A DNA stretch of 64,000 nt from Plumapathes pennacea (GCA_964036295.1 OZ038471.1:1527001-1591000); one strand, 5' to 3'; shown: positions 21,993-48,332, numbered from the stretch's first letter. Numbers and translations: made by a program. Notes: generated by a model from the letters alone, not told the origin.

Positions 21993-22173
21993 GGGCCGGG
22001 TCGCACTGGAAAGTTTAGTCAATAACAACTCAGCATCTAGAGCAATACAACGGCTTCTTTAATGTTTGTTGGCAACTTCCAGACACATATTTCTGGTGAC
22101 AAACGCCGTTTGCACTTCAAATGATGCAAGTGTCGATGTTAATGTCGTTAAAGTTACGAGTGCAACCTGAGCC
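21993..22173. mobile_element. 181-bp MITE, copy 1
   Basis: The ends GGGCCGGGTCGCACT and (reverse-complemented) GGCTCAGGTTGCACT form imperfect 15-bp inverted repeats. A second copy of identical length lies at 31956-32136 in the same orientation, clearly related along its whole length (shared core: ATATTTCTGGTGACAA, ATGTCGTTAAAGTTACGAGT). Confidence 0.75.
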
Positions 22174-22807
22174 TTAGTTGCACTCCCAAATATGGCAGAA
22201 CTCATTCCTTTGTTGACCTACGTCCCAGTCTATTAGTATACACAAGCACTATCTCGTAATAGAATCTTTCAAGCCACTTGGGATGTTCCTTGTTTCAATC
22301 AAATACATACAACATATCAATCCTGACTGTATATTCTAGCGTAAGCCGAAACCTGACTATACCCCTGTTAGGACTCTAATGTAACTCCCAGCCTCACTTT
22401 GGTGCATTGTAGTTGTGGTGATTAAACATGGCTGCTTGTTGTGCCTGACCACTGATCCATGTGACTTGAGTGCCGAAAGACCGTAAAGATGGAACCTTCA
22501 CAATATGAAAATTCAAACATCAGTTTTACAGCTGAGGGCCTGGTTGCTCAAAAAATACAATTTGGCAAGTCCTGGGTTAAGGTCTAAACTTTGTTGTCAA
22601 TTTTAAGCCTGAAAATATTTCACCCATAAAACTACTTCTTGAGCTGTGCTTTGAGGCAGAACAAACTTTGCAGCTACTATATACTAAATCACAATTCTGC
22701 AGTTTGTTGACCAAAAGTATGAGAGAAAGACTTTTGTTATTCCTGGGATACGACATAATCAACCATTGAACAAATTAAGCAGGCCCATATCAAAAAATTC
22801 AGAATAT
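22174..22807. other. 3' flank of MPLKIP
   Basis: No credible coding exon on either strand. Presumably the 3' UTR and downstream flank of the minus-strand MPLKIP gene; I could not place a poly(A) signal. Confidence 0.35.
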
Positions 22808-23906
22808 CTATTCATTTCCAGTCATTTCTTTGTACTTTTTCTCCAGCCCCTTCCAAGGATCCTCCACCATTGAATGATTATAGTAGGCTTCTATGTTTCC
22901 TTCTCCTTCGTTATAACCTCCCCTGCCCTGTGGGGAAGAAAAACAATGTACCATTTTCATATGCAGGCACAGGATACAGAATGGGTTTGGCATTCTCTAA
23001 CATAAATTACAATTTTGAAAAAGGAATCATGACATGGGTACAGCTGCATTATATTGAACTGTTTGAATTATACCAAATTCTGAAAACCCTTAAGGCCTGG
23101 CAAAACGAGGACACATTGTGGCGGCAACATTGCTAGCGCGCGCATGTTTCCCAAATGTTGCCCCGTTTCGCCACGTGCAAAACATTTGTTGTGGACACAA
23201 ATGTGTGTCCTGGACACAAAAAATGTTTCTGAAAAACTTTAGAAACATTTGTTGTGTTCACGCAGAACGCAACAATGTTGCCGCACATTTTGCCACCCTG
23301 GAAACATCAAAGGACACAATGTTGCCGCCACAATGTGTCCTCGTTTTGCCAGGCTCTTACCCTATTTTAGACCAAAGTATATCTTTTTGTTTTTTTACAC
23401 TGTTTCAGGCCTGTTTCCCAAAATAAGCAAAGTCTACTATCCTGTTCCAGGCCAAAGAGACAAAATCTCCCTATGGCCTTATGGCAGGGGGGCAGGGGAT
23501 AACAGGTATAGTCCACTGAATGGGGTATCTTAAACGTCTTTTAGACAACTGGCCCCAAGGGTATTCTGCAGTATCCGAAGCTAAGTTGAGCTCCTCGTGA
23601 AAGGGAACTCAGATACGTACTGACCCTGTGTCCCCAGGGCCTTGAGCCCCTGGGTCCTGGGTGCCTTGTGCCTCTGAAGTCCGGTCTTCTCCGAGGCTGA
23701 AAATGCTGAGGAGGCATAAAGTTCGCCGCACCAGGTGGAGCAGGTACAAAGGGGCCCGAGGGGGAAGGATGGCGGAAGGCGGGAGGAAAGTATTGTCGTT
23801 GATCAGGAAAACGTGGTGCACCAAATGGCAGTCTGATGTTCCTTGGGGGTTGAGGGAGCCGATTAGGAAACGTGCGGTCACCAGGACGAGGAGGACGGCC
23901 GTACAT
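22808..23906 (-). CDS. MPLKIP: M-phase-specific PLK1-interacting protein homologue (TTDN1)
   Basis: Two exons, 23625-23906 and 22808-22927, join in phase 0 to 133 aa (human 179). In humans this small protein is tied to mitosis/PLK1 and to TFIIH stability and splicing, and is mutated in non-photosensitive trichothiodystrophy. Residues 1-94 are low complexity, rich in P, R, G and F (MYGRPPRPGDRTFPNRLPQP). The diagnostic part is at the C-terminus: IEAYYNHSMVEDPWKGLE at 106-123, aligning with human LENYFKPSMLEDPWAGLE. I chose the ATG at 23906; an upstream in-frame GTG is not a plausible start. The intron contains a MITE (23095-23354). The assignment rests mainly on the C-terminal motif plus the P/G/R-rich N-terminus. 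Confidence 0.82.
23095..23354. mobile_element. 260-bp MITE with perfect 38-bp TIRs in MPLKIP intron
   Basis: The left arm 23095-23132 starts GCCTGGCAAAACGAGGACAC, and the right arm 23317-23354 is its exact reverse complement over 38 bp. A related, more diverged copy lies at 48448-48706 in the first intron of the PAN-EGF-MAM gene. Confidence 0.88.
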
Positions 23907-26900
23907 GACGAGCACAAGCGAGCGATTTGTTCAAGAAGCTAAAGAAATTCATCCGCGTCCGCCATTTTAAAAGTCTTGGTTCCAGTCTCTGGCACGAGTC
24001 TCTTCACCAGGACAATCCGCGTGTAAGACTAACCAGACTGCATTTCGGCCTCGGTACCTACGTCAGTCAATCCAGCGTGGCTCACATGTCATCAGTTGAT
24101 GCTGGGCCCTCAGATGGATAGTTGCAATCGACTTTTAACACTTCTCTCTTTCAAATCCTCCTCCCTCCCCTCCCCTCCCCACAAAAAAGGCTGCCTCTGC
24201 CGCTTACTTGTTGTTACATTTGCTTACCTTCGGTTCCCGAGGCTACATCCAAAATTCGGTTACCTTCGGAAACTCAAAATACAATTTTTTTTCCTACCGT
24301 CCGTACCGTCGGTTACAGTTAGGTTGCCTTTGAGATTTATAGAGGAAAAACGTGAGCTAAGCACCTAAGTTTACGAAAGTATTTTTCTCTGAATGAAAAA
24401 ACGGTCATCTATTGCCCAGATTTATTGACTTCAAGCTGGCTCAATCACCCGACTTAAGAGAGCAGCTGAGCACACCTACAACCGGCTGAGTCACTTTCCA
24501 CCAGCAAAATTTCGTAATTTTTGTTAATAGACATCTAAAAAAGGCAATTTTTGTAGGCTAAACTGATCAAGAAGTGGCGAGGGGTCGCGCCCGGGCCACA
24601 CCCGAGCACTCTGCAAGATGATAACCCCACGAAGGAAAAAAAGGTCGAAGAAGCGAGGACTCCACAGTCTTGACAACATTTATAAGGCTCTGTTTTCGTC
24701 TTTTGACCGTTTCATTGCATCCGCAGACAAATTAACAAACCCCTCAAATGTCCAACTGCCCAATAAAACCTAAAAATTAAGCCGCGGACTAAATGAGTAC
24801 ACTCTATAAATAGCTGTGATAACGTCGTTATCGTTTTCAATCTTTTTTGGGCATTCAGCCTGGGGGGGTGTACTCCTCAAACTTTTGGGTGGGAGTGTGC
24901 CGCCCGGGACTGAAAACCATTACCCTATTTCAGACCAAAATTTGCGATTTTCGACCCTATTTCAGACCAAAATTCAGCAATTTTCGACCCTATTTCAGAC
25001 CAAAATTCAGCAATTTTCGACCCTATTTCAGACCAAAATGTGCAATTTTCGACCCTATTTCAGACCAAATATCAAAATCTCCGACCTTATTCTAGACCAA
25101 AGGTTAAAATCTATACTCTATTTCAGACTAAAATGCTGAAAATGATACTCTTTGGGGCGGCACATACCAAAATGACTCATATATGGGAGTTCCCCCCCCC
25201 CCCTCCCCCTCCGGGGCATTCAGTGCCCATTCAGTTACCCTGCGAGCAGAACCACCTTTCTCTCCCCCAAAGAAGCGAGAGGGAAAGAAAGGTGGAGGAG
25301 AGAAAGGTCCCCTTGACTGGACTGAGAAACTGGAACAGTTTGAGTTTTAAACATGGATTTGTGCTTAGGGCGAACATCTCGATATGGCAAAACTGTGTGG
25401 AATTAGTGATTAAACGCATCTTGTGTATTTCGTATCTCTAGTCTTTTTGTCTCTCGTCCGGCTCTTCCTAAGTTCGCTTATCACTAAATAGGCCTGTGGT
25501 TTCCAAGATGAAGCGATAGGGTATTTTTCTGTAGTATTTTATTGTCAACCAGTGAGATGAAAAATGGTAAAAAAAAAAAAAAAAAAAAAAAAAAACAGAA
25601 GGCAGACGAGTGGGTGTAAGATATCGCGTGCTGTGTGGCCGCTACTAGAACAGTTGTCCGATCTGTCGCTAAATTTCCGAAATTTCCTTCCCTAAACATG
25701 GGACAAATATTGGATTAGACTTAAAGCTAAACCTTTCTATGGTTAACCACATAACCCAAGCCCTTAAATGTCGTTAAGAACTAAAACTCGGTAGAAAATT
25801 AAGTAAAATTTAACCAGTTTCCTGATCTCACTTCTGGGGGTTCACTTTGCAAAACCCAGACTTTTGAGAGAAGCCAATGCATACAAGACAAATATAAAAA
25901 ATAATGAATCAATAAAATGACCCATGACTGACTAAATTACATTGCCTTTTCCAAACTTGCGCCGCAAAGTGTCAATCATAAAGCATGTATTTTGTGGCTG
26001 GTAGTTTTACACAGCTGCTCTAGCTTGCTCTGGACACAGAATATTTTTTGGACTGCACATCTCATATGATAATTTATTCTGAAAGTAAGGAAAACATTTT
26101 CGTGTATCCTGCTGCGGGTTGCCTTCTTCGAACCTCTTTTCATTTCGTTTCTTTTTTTCGTTCGGTGTGATATGCGGAAACGCTGGTGAAGAAATTAAGC
26201 TATCAAGAAAAGTAAAAACTTTGATGTCATCGGTGTAAACAAGCAGTGGCTTTCCTGCGCACCGCTGAACACTTTGAGGTTCGCTGATGAAAAGTTGCGG
26301 TTAATCCACCTGTTCTGAGTCTAGATTATACAAACTCCCCACAGGTTTAAGGTAGATCCATCAAGCTCGGACACCAAAACACTCGCAAAATCAAGAACCG
26401 CAGCGCTTATTACCAACAGGAAGGTTTTGCAACAAGGCACATGTTCACAGTCATATCAGTGCCACAGTCTTACAAAGGGCATTTAAATAACAAAGCCAGC
26501 CATGTGCCAACTGATTTTAAGTCGTTTATCACCACAGCGATGACGAAGAATAGCGATGAAGGCAATTAGAGCACATAAATAAATAACAACACGCTGTACG
26601 GAACTCGTCGAGAGAAGCAAGATACTTTTATGACGGGCACGCAAAAACTAAGCCACGAACAAAAAAGAAAAAAAAAAGAAACCCGCACGCGGCCCGCCTG
26701 TTGTAAAATGATCTGATTTAAAAAATAATAATAAATGACAGTTCCGCATTTTAGTTTGCGACCTTATTCGTGCACAATGTCACCTTTGTGATTCTGGAGA
26801 AGTTTGCTGAATCCACTGAAAAGCATAAAGAAGCGAGAAAGGTGGGGTAGTTTATATCATGCAAAGAAAAGACGGCGGATAACCACCTGGTCATATGTAA

Positions 26901-27111
26901 TTACCGTGTTGAGAGGAGCACGCGCTCCAGAAATTGCTGCGATTAGTCAACGGGATGAGCCAATCAGGAGTGTCCAAACGACAATAGGACAAACAGAAGG
27001 AGCTCATGGCAAAGTTCCGCGGAAATATACATGAATAGAGCGGGATTTAAGTGTCGCGCATCCCCAGCGAAACAATATCCTTTCTGAGATGCGAACCGTT
27101 GGCGGGACATT
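23907..27111. other. Intergenic region between MPLKIP and the K2P channel gene
   Basis: It holds the divergent 5' flanks of the two genes, the tandem repeat at 24921-25140, a C-rich run (25192-25212) and an A-run (25568-25595). I see no other exon that I can support. Confidence 0.45.
24921..25140. repeat. 32/33-bp tandem repeat
   Basis: About seven units based on CGACCCTATTTCAGACCAAA plus ATTCAGCAATTTT. Unit starts near 24955, 24988, 25021, 25053 and 25084 show the 32-33-bp spacing. Diverged relatives (CTATTTTAGACCAAAG, CTGTTCCAGGCCAAAG) lie at 23360-23460 in the MPLKIP intron. Confidence 0.85.
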
Positions 27112-28497
27112 ATGAAGCAACATAATTTGCGGGTCATCCTGTTGACTATTTGTTCCATTTCCTATCTTTTGGTTGGAGCTGCGATATTCAGCGCTCTGGA
27201 ATACGAAGATGATCAGAAGCGGCGTAAAGAGTTGAGGATTATTGAAAAAAACCTGCAAAAGACTTACAACATAAGCGATAGTGAAATGAAAAGATGGAGG
27301 ATGTATCTCAACAGAAAACCCAACCTGGATGCAAAATTGGAGCAGTGGAGCTTTGCAGGGGCCGTGTATTTCGCCACAACGGTGTTAACTACTATCGGTA
27401 AGAAATGTTAGGTTCGCTTTAAAATTGATCCACAGATTACGTAGGATATCTGACCGTCGCAATTAATGGTTGTAGAATACACTATTCGACGTTATTTTAG
27501 GAATCGACGCACCTTTACGAGAATCGGTTGATTTCGTGAGGGCCACACGCACTCAATGCGTACCACACTGATCGGGAGTTTTATTCCTTCTCGGTTTGAA
27601 CAGCAACAAGTCAAGCTAGAAGTGCGAAGCTCTCAGACAGACTAACCACACAGTATTATTAGGGCAGCTTTGGTGTAAACGAAACTCCGACTCTTTACTG
27701 CACATTTGACAAAGATATATGAAAATGCAGTTAGAAAATTATACATTTATGTACGTTTTTTCCTCACGCTACAGGTGCAAGAACTCGACACTCAAAATTA
27801 AAAAAAACTTTCTATTTATTCCTTAGGCTATGGGCATACAGTACCCGAAACGGTTCGAGGAAAGACGTTTTGCATGATATACGCTTCAATCGGTATACCA
27901 CTAACCCTCACCATGTTTCAAGCTATCGGCGAGCGCTTGAATGCTTTCTTAGCGTTTATGTTCCGTCGGATGAAACGAAGACTTGGAATGAAAGAGAACG
28001 AAGCTTCAAATACAACCAACCTGGTTGTTTTGTGTGGATTGTGTTCTATGGTTATTACCGTTTCCTCGGGAGCATTTATTTTCATGTATTTCGAGAAGTG
28101 GGACTATTTTCACTCGTTTTATTACTGCTTTATAACTGTCACGACGATTGGATTCGGTGACTATGTCGCGCTTCAGGACAGCAAAGTACACCTCTTCTCT
28201 GAAAAATATGTCGGATTGTCGCTGCTTTTTATTTTTTTCGGCTTGACAATCGTTGGCTCGGTGATGAACCAGTTGGCGATGAGGCTGTTGACGGCTAGCC
28301 AGCACAAGGACCCCACCGAACACTTAATTCACGGCGGTCCAAGATGCGATAAATGCTCGCTCACAACGATGGACGTGGAACACTTTGATGATTTTGAACC
28401 AGCACCGGACTATTCAACAACGCTATTGAGAAACTATGAAGAGGAAATCACTTTCTCGACTTACAAGACCCTTCAACACAAGCGCGCGTCGATATGA
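27112..28497 (+). CDS. Two-pore-domain potassium channel, TASK-like (KCNK family)
   Basis: A K2P background (leak) K+ channel of the plasma membrane. Exons 27112-27397 and 27827-28497 encode 318 aa. TM1 is near 8-28 (VILLTICSISYLLVGAAIF). Pore 1 has filter TTIGYGH (G96-Y97-G98, H99) and pore 2 TTIGFGD (G204-F205-G206). The histidine after GYG corresponds to the external pH sensor of TASK channels. DYVALQ after filter 2, GIPLTLTMFQAIGER after pore 1, and AMRLLT after TM4 (compare the TASK VLRFLT/VLRFMT gate motif) also point to the TASK (KCNK3/9) clade. The intron interrupts the first glycine codon of GYG (phase 1), a classic K2P intron position. The cytosolic C-tail is short and contains CDKCSLTT. 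The exact orthologue is not assignable by eye. Confidence 0.94.
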
Positions 28498-30495
28498 ACA
28501 GATAAAACACGAGAACTCTTATTTTCGCGTATATTAAGAGCAATCTGACATCTGAGTCATAACGATGAATCTGTCCGTGATGTACAATATTTTTATGGCA
28601 ATGTAAATAGAGATTATTTGATGTCTTTCGCCTTTATTCATCAAAGCAGTGAAACGTCGTTGCCGCGTGAAGGAAACTATAAAGGAGTACTACAAGAAAC
28701 AACACAAAGAGTATTAAAGGCAATGGGAAGACGAAAAACGTTTTCGACTCACTTCGACAATAGGATTTTTAATTAGCCAAATACGTTCGTTTGAAGCGGT
28801 CACAAGAGGAAGCAGATCGAAGAAAATTGTTTAGTTCGTACTTCTGTAAACCAAATCATCTATTTCATAAAAAATACTTTCGCTTTCGCGGCAAAAGAGC
28901 TTTACTCGCCGAATTGCGTCGAATCATGCACTATTTCCCTTTGTAGAAATGCCCGAATTCACCTGCTTCTGACATAAAAGTTTAATAACAATATGTAAGC
29001 ACACACGGGCGTAAAGCCAGTGTCGCCAATGGTTACCAACGTGTATCTCCATAAAAGAAGAAAAAAAAGGATCTAACTCGAAGGAAACGAACAAATTATT
29101 CAAGCATATGCTTTTTTAAGTGACCTAGTACATTATCAAGCAAAGTTCCTGCGACGAACAGGACTGATTTATTGTGAATATTTGATGTGCTCTAAGGCAA
29201 AAGTTTTAGCTACATTTTGTGCAGAGATCTATCCAATAGATGTGTATTTGTTTGCTTTATGGCCGAAATTTGTCTCTTTTAGAGCGAGCAACTCGACTTA
29301 CGCGAGGTATTTTTGATACTAAGTGCTTGCATATCACATGTATTAATAGAGAAATTAAAATAAACAAAACAAAGCCAAGAAAACCACAAATTTTAGAGAT
29401 TTAAAAACTATCCAGAGAAAGAACGAACTCATCCTTTTTAGAATAGAGTTAAACGAAAATAATACTGCTTTGCGTCGCTATGGTACACCTGTGCTAAAAT
29501 GTTTGTGAAAAGATTGGTAATCACGAATTGCCGTACAGATTGGTTTCCCAGACTTCAACACCACTTTAAGGACTTACTTAAAGAAAACGCTAATCGAAGT
29601 AGACGGAAAAGCTCGCCTAATTGCTTCTTCAAAACGAGCTATGACAATTTCTAAGTGTTATTCGCCTTCTGGCTGAAAAACAATATGGTAAATTAATAAA
29701 CTATTCTTCGTCAGGTGCCAAAGGAGCCAACGCACCCAAAATACACAAATTCAATCTCTCCCATGGAACAATTTTTGGCATGCAGAGTTCTGTTCTTTTT
29801 TTTAATAAAAAAAACTTGGCTCGAGTTGCGGAAACTAACAGCCATCATGTATTGAGTCTCTACTTTTCACGTATTTTTGCATTGGAGGGTTTCTTTGGCA
29901 ACTGTTTTGTTTGTGTAGAGAATGGTCTTAAATTTGCATGCACGAGAAAAAGCTTTGTATAAGCCAGTTTCAAGGCTGAAAACTTGAAACTATTTTTTTT
30001 TTAGACTTCTCATATCTTTTGCATACTCGAGCTAAGCCTGAAGTGAGAACCCAAATATCCGCGGTGAGCAAGTGCAAGGAAAAGATATCGCGACAGAATA
30101 AGATCTTAAAATGTTTACGACTTCATTGTGTGGTCAGAGAGAAGTGGAAAAAGGTCAAAACCACAATTTTAAATCAATCAATTTAGCGGATATAAGAAGG
30201 TTTGCATGCATGCATATTAAAACACGCTGCGATAAACAGCCCAGAGAACCTTCTGGGGGGTGAAATTGCAAATCAATGATCACATTACGGCGATTATCCC
30301 GACAAACAAAGTAAAACCTATTACAGGGCTTTAGTTATCAAGGCGCCAATGAGACGAAAATATTAAAATTAATAAACAATACCAGGTAAAAGTGTTTCCC
30401 CCTGAAATAAAATAAAACTATGAACTTTCCGCACACAACGTTAACTCTGAATGTACTCATTGAGAGATTTCGTTTAAGGGGTTACATTTTTACGA

Positions 30496-30856
30496 TGTTT
30501 CATTTAAAATTCACAAGTTCCTAGTTTTCCGTGATAATTAAAGTTTGCCTGGGGCAGTTTGTGCAGCCAGAGGGCGAGCCAAGCATTCTAATCTTGTTTC
30601 CGCCTGCGTTGTATTCGTTCAAGGAAAAATGAAACAAACATGCTTTAACAGTCACGTGGTTGAACAAAAAAAGGTATGATGTATGTCGACACGACCACGT
30701 CAAGTTGATGCAAAAAAAAAAGAGTAAAGTATCGTTATTTATACACGGCAAGTAATTCAGCAGAGCTGGTGGGGCCGTGTTTTTTAAACTCAACGTAAAT
30801 CTGTTAAAAATCCCAACTGGTCGAAGACTAGGAACTTGTGAAATTTAAATGAAACA
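30496..30856. mobile_element. 361-bp MITE-like element with 34-bp TIRs
   Basis: 30496-30529 (TGTTTCATTTAAAATTCACA, then AGTTCCTAG) and 30823-30856 are reverse complements over 34 bp with about two mismatches. I could not recognise a clean target-site duplication. Confidence 0.75.
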
Positions 30857-31955
30857 TGCGAAGTTTCGATTGCAATTAGTAATAACGAGAAACGGAAAAA
30901 ATGTCTGAACGCAGTGAAAAGACAAAATTTAGAGAGGCGGGCAACTTATTGTGAACGGCCGAGGCATATTATCATTAAGCTCGTGGCCATCATCATCACC
31001 ATTATCATCGTTTATATGTTATTAGCAATAAGCGGACAACCTCAGCATTCGTCATATGTTTCTAGGAATCAAGAAAAAGCCAAGCGGTTACTGATGAATC
31101 GGGCAGCACAAAATTAAAATCAGGTTAGCTGGAAGTTGTAAAATTATCTAGAGTTTGAAAGACTATTGACAAGGCGACTCTCTTCTTTCGATAGTGAAAG
31201 AGTAACGCGAAAACCTGTGTCAGGGGATTCAGTGTCACGCACAGGGGTGAATATGCCTATCTGTCACGCAAACCATCACTGCATGCATGAGATAAAGCAA
31301 CAATTTGTGTAGGTTACTCTTTGATTTTGCTGCATACAGGTTCGTTGCCATGACTGTGAGACCAGCTAAACTGATTTTGATGATGACCAATACGAACTAG
31401 GTGCAGAGATTATTAACTAAATTCTGTAAATCAGATGGAAGACCACTTCTGGCTGGTTTGTTACACATTCCTCTCCAAACAGCGTCCGACCTTCAAATGA
31501 AGTTCAATTTTCTCAGTCGAGAACACGGTAATTCGACTGAAGATTCCCAATAATATCAGGCGGAGTTTTCCTAATTTGTATAGGCAGCTGAAAGTAATTT
31601 ACGTTTAAATGTGGCTGAGGGAGAATAGACATTGCGCAAATTTGAATTCATGAAAGAAAAGAATATATACGCCGTTTACTGATTTGGCGCCCATTCTGTA
31701 GTTTGTATTAGGATGCACCTGTGAAGAGTTTCACCACGCGAACTGAGTCTCCTCGAATCTCGCCTCTTTTCAGTGCGTTTCCGTGCATATTGCAGAATCG
31801 TAGAAATTAGTTAAAAAAAAAACAAACAAACAAAAAAAACACGAAACTAAATAATGAGGGCATCGGTAATGATTTGAAACGACAGACAGCATGGCACCAA
31901 AAAAAAAAAAAAAAAAAAAGAAAAAGAAAAAGAAAAAAGAAAAAAAAATCACATA

Positions 31956-32136
31956 GGGCCCGGTCGAACTGGGAAGTTTAGTCGATAGTATCTCAGCATC
32001 GAGAGCAATAAGACGGTTTATTAAATTTTTGGTAGCAACTTGCTGACATATATTTCTGGTGACAAGCGCTGTTTGAACTTCAAATGATGAAAATGTCGAT
32101 ATTAATGTCGTTAAAGTTACGAGTGCGACCGAAGCC
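31956..32136. mobile_element. 181-bp MITE, copy 2
   Basis: Same family and orientation as 21993-22173. It begins GGGCCCGGTCGAACT and ends GTGCGACCGAAGCC. It is preceded by a long A-rich tract. Confidence 0.72.
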
Positions 32137-33621
32137 ATAGAGACGGACGCAAGCGCGTCGCACAGGTATCACGAAGGTCGTGGGTATCTTTGCAATTTCT
32201 TAAGTTGCATAATTGCGAAGGTCACTTTCAGACAAACGAACGGAAGAGATACGTATAAAGCAGGGAGATGTAGGGTTAGAGATTTAGAAATATCACCGGA
32301 CAGAGAGACACACGAGTATTGAGTCAGAGAAGATGAAGACATAGACGACATATATAATTTACTGCTCAATGAGTACAGACAGAAAACAAGTAGGTTACAT
32401 GGATATCTCTTATCAAACGTTTCCTCCGCGCGAGAAACTGAAACCCTACAAAATTGGGAACAGTTAATCCACCCATCTTCAGAACAACGCAAACTTGTTA
32501 TTTACACAGCTTAGTAAATACCAGCCACATTAGGAAGACAGGGACCAGGATGCTAATTTAAAACGACGGCCTTCAGTCGAAACTTAATAGCGGTGAGATT
32601 AAATCAAAATACAAGATCTAAACCGCCGCCAGACGAATCGGGTTGAACGCATCATGATCAAGGGGGCCGTGTGAACACGTCCCGAAATAATAATATAACA
32701 AAACTAATTAAAAATGAAGAGGAGAGTAAAAACAACTGCTAAATCGGTAAATATACTGTTGTTAAATAAGTGTGCGGTTAGCTTTTGTATTCTGCAATGC
32801 CAGAGCTCATAATACAAACTCTCCTTCGAACAAAATCTTCGAACATGTTTGAGTGATGTAATGAGAATTGATAGTTCAATCAGCTTTTAGTCAAATGAAA
32901 AGAGACCGAGGGAGAATTACTCCTGAGTTTATATGCTCGGACATGTTGCCATAACAAACACCACAACTGAATTTTGGAATTTGGCGAGACTTGATAATTT
33001 CTTTAAGATTATTTTCAGGAAGGCAACTTCTTAATCACAGTTGCACAAATTGGACCTTTTAAAAATCAGGAAAGAGTTCAGACAAAATATCCCAATTCGC
33101 CGACACATTATCAATGGCTCTTGCATTTAGCCCCAGTTACTCTTTAATTGAAAATGATAAAATTGCTGATCGTCTAATATATTGTCTCATAGGGTTTGTT
33201 GATGGCAAGCCTAAGTTTAAGCGCAAGAAAAAACAGCTGCTCTCGTAAGGGCGATCCGGAATGACGACCACGAAAATTGTCGTAACAATTAAGCCTCTCG
33301 ATTTCATATTAATTATTAGTTTTAATTATTAGTATTAGTGTTAAATGCTGGACCTAAAAAAATTGTCAGGCGCAGAAAGGTGGCGATCGACCGACCGTTA
33401 TGTAAACAAAATATGTGATTTGGACATTTGATCATGGCAGCTCGTACGGGGAGACTGGGTCGGAACGTAAGTGGTAAGCTGTTGCCCAGCCTCTCTCCCC
33501 TTTTAGCGATGCCATGCGAATCCCCAAGCGTTGTATCAGGGTTGTTAATTAAACAGGTTTCTCAACAAGCTTCGTCCATGACTATTTTTAACCCGAAGGA
33601 GGATTTCTTAGGATCTGGCTT

Positions 33622-33627
33622 TTTATT
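33622..33627 (-). terminator. Candidate PRPF6 poly(A) signal (AATAAA)
   Basis: Minus-strand AATAAA about 140 nt beyond the PRPF6 stop codon at 33765. Confidence 0.5.
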
Positions 33628-33764
33628 AGCCGTGTTCCAACCAGTTTTTCTATCCTTTCAGTCGGCTAACTTTCTCGTTCTTTTTCTGTGACTGTCAACA
33701 GCCGTTCGATCAAAAGTTTTGCTGATTTGCTCGATGGAACAGCCGAGCTTTCTGTATTATATTA

Positions 33765-47388
<13,624 letters not shown>

Positions 47389-48332
47389 TATCGTGACATC
47401 AGTTTGCTGCACTTTCAATATGGCGGAGAATTGATCGACTTTCTATCCAATGCTTCGTGTTAGGTATCACCCAGTACAATTCTGTATTACCGCTGGATTC
47501 TACAATCGGGGCGCAACAAATATTTAATAACGGCTTTCTTTTGACTGAAAGCCACCAGTAAATAGAAGTTCAATTCTCTGTGGGACTTTGATGGGATTCT
47601 TGCTCATTCGGAAGTCAGTTTAAAAATTAATAGTCCTGATCAAAATGACCCAATGTGTTAGGAAGACGTAATTTTAGAGCCGCAGACATATACTTAGAAC
47701 AAAATAGAAATACAGGCGCATGGTGTCCAAAACCACAAAACCCTTGCCATTTATTTGAAAATAGGCAACTTCGATTGTTTTTGTTCGATCTTATTTGGTT
47801 TTTTAATTTCATACGCGAAATTGGAGTTAGAAACCAAGCTGTGTTCTTTACGACCCACCGGGATAATTGTCAGTCGCCCTTAATTATATACTAAATAATT
47901 TAGAGATTCTCTACTTTGAAAATTATAGGCCAAGGTCATTTATGGCCTTGTAGATGTGGCGATTTATGTCGTTACACATCAGAAGCTGCATAAACACGTT
48001 GATCATAAAAAAATACAATCTTACTTTTGATTTCTCCACAGAAGAGTGGACTCCAAAAAAAAAAAAAAAAAAAAAAAAAAAGAAAAAAGACAGAAAAAAC
48101 AGCTTGGTAGAGTATGTCGCAAAATGTCTTATTACCTGCATTTGAGGATTAAATATTTAATGCAACATGTTTACACAAGTTTTATTGTAAATGGGGACAA
48201 ATAATATATATTGGGACTGTTCTGCTCACACCTACATGTATTATCAGTCTAGGACAACGGCCGACTTCGATCATGGGCAGGGAGCATACTTCACTGGAAG
48301 AAAAATCTTGTCATTCTGATGAGACTAGAAAC
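47389..48332. promoter_or_regulatory. Divergent upstream region of PRPF6 and the PAN-EGF-MAM gene
   Basis: 944 bp between two opposite start codons. Apart from a poly-A run (48055-48080) I see no clear TATA box, E2F or other motif. Promoter content is inferred from position only. Confidence 0.4.

Larger units (their letters stand above)
28498..33764. other. Gene-poor region between the K2P gene and PRPF6
   Basis: A+T-rich. It contains a MITE-like element (30496-30856), a second 181-bp MITE copy (31956-32136), an A-rich tract (31897-31947) and the PRPF6 poly(A) region. An ATG at 33434 opens MAARTGRLGRN directly before a GTAAGT, resembling a short first exon. No partner exon is visible, and the reading frame lies antisense to the PRPF6 3' UTR, so I do not call it a gene. 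Confidence 0.45.

Noticed and set aside
31890-31950. Poly-A tract as the tail of a retroposed LINE/SINE
   Set aside because: Adjacent sequence is a MITE with inverted ends, and I see no reverse transcriptase, A/B box or clear target duplication.
33434-33691. Short plus-strand ORF MAARTGRLGRN... near the PRPF6 3' end
   Set aside because: It has a tempting ATG and GTAAGT, but no partner exon and it is antisense to the PRPF6 3' UTR. Insufficient support for a gene.
48273-48332. Upstream in-frame ATG for the PAN-EGF-MAM protein
   Set aside because: It would place 20 hydrophilic residues before the signal peptide. The ATG at 48333 gives a standard signal sequence.
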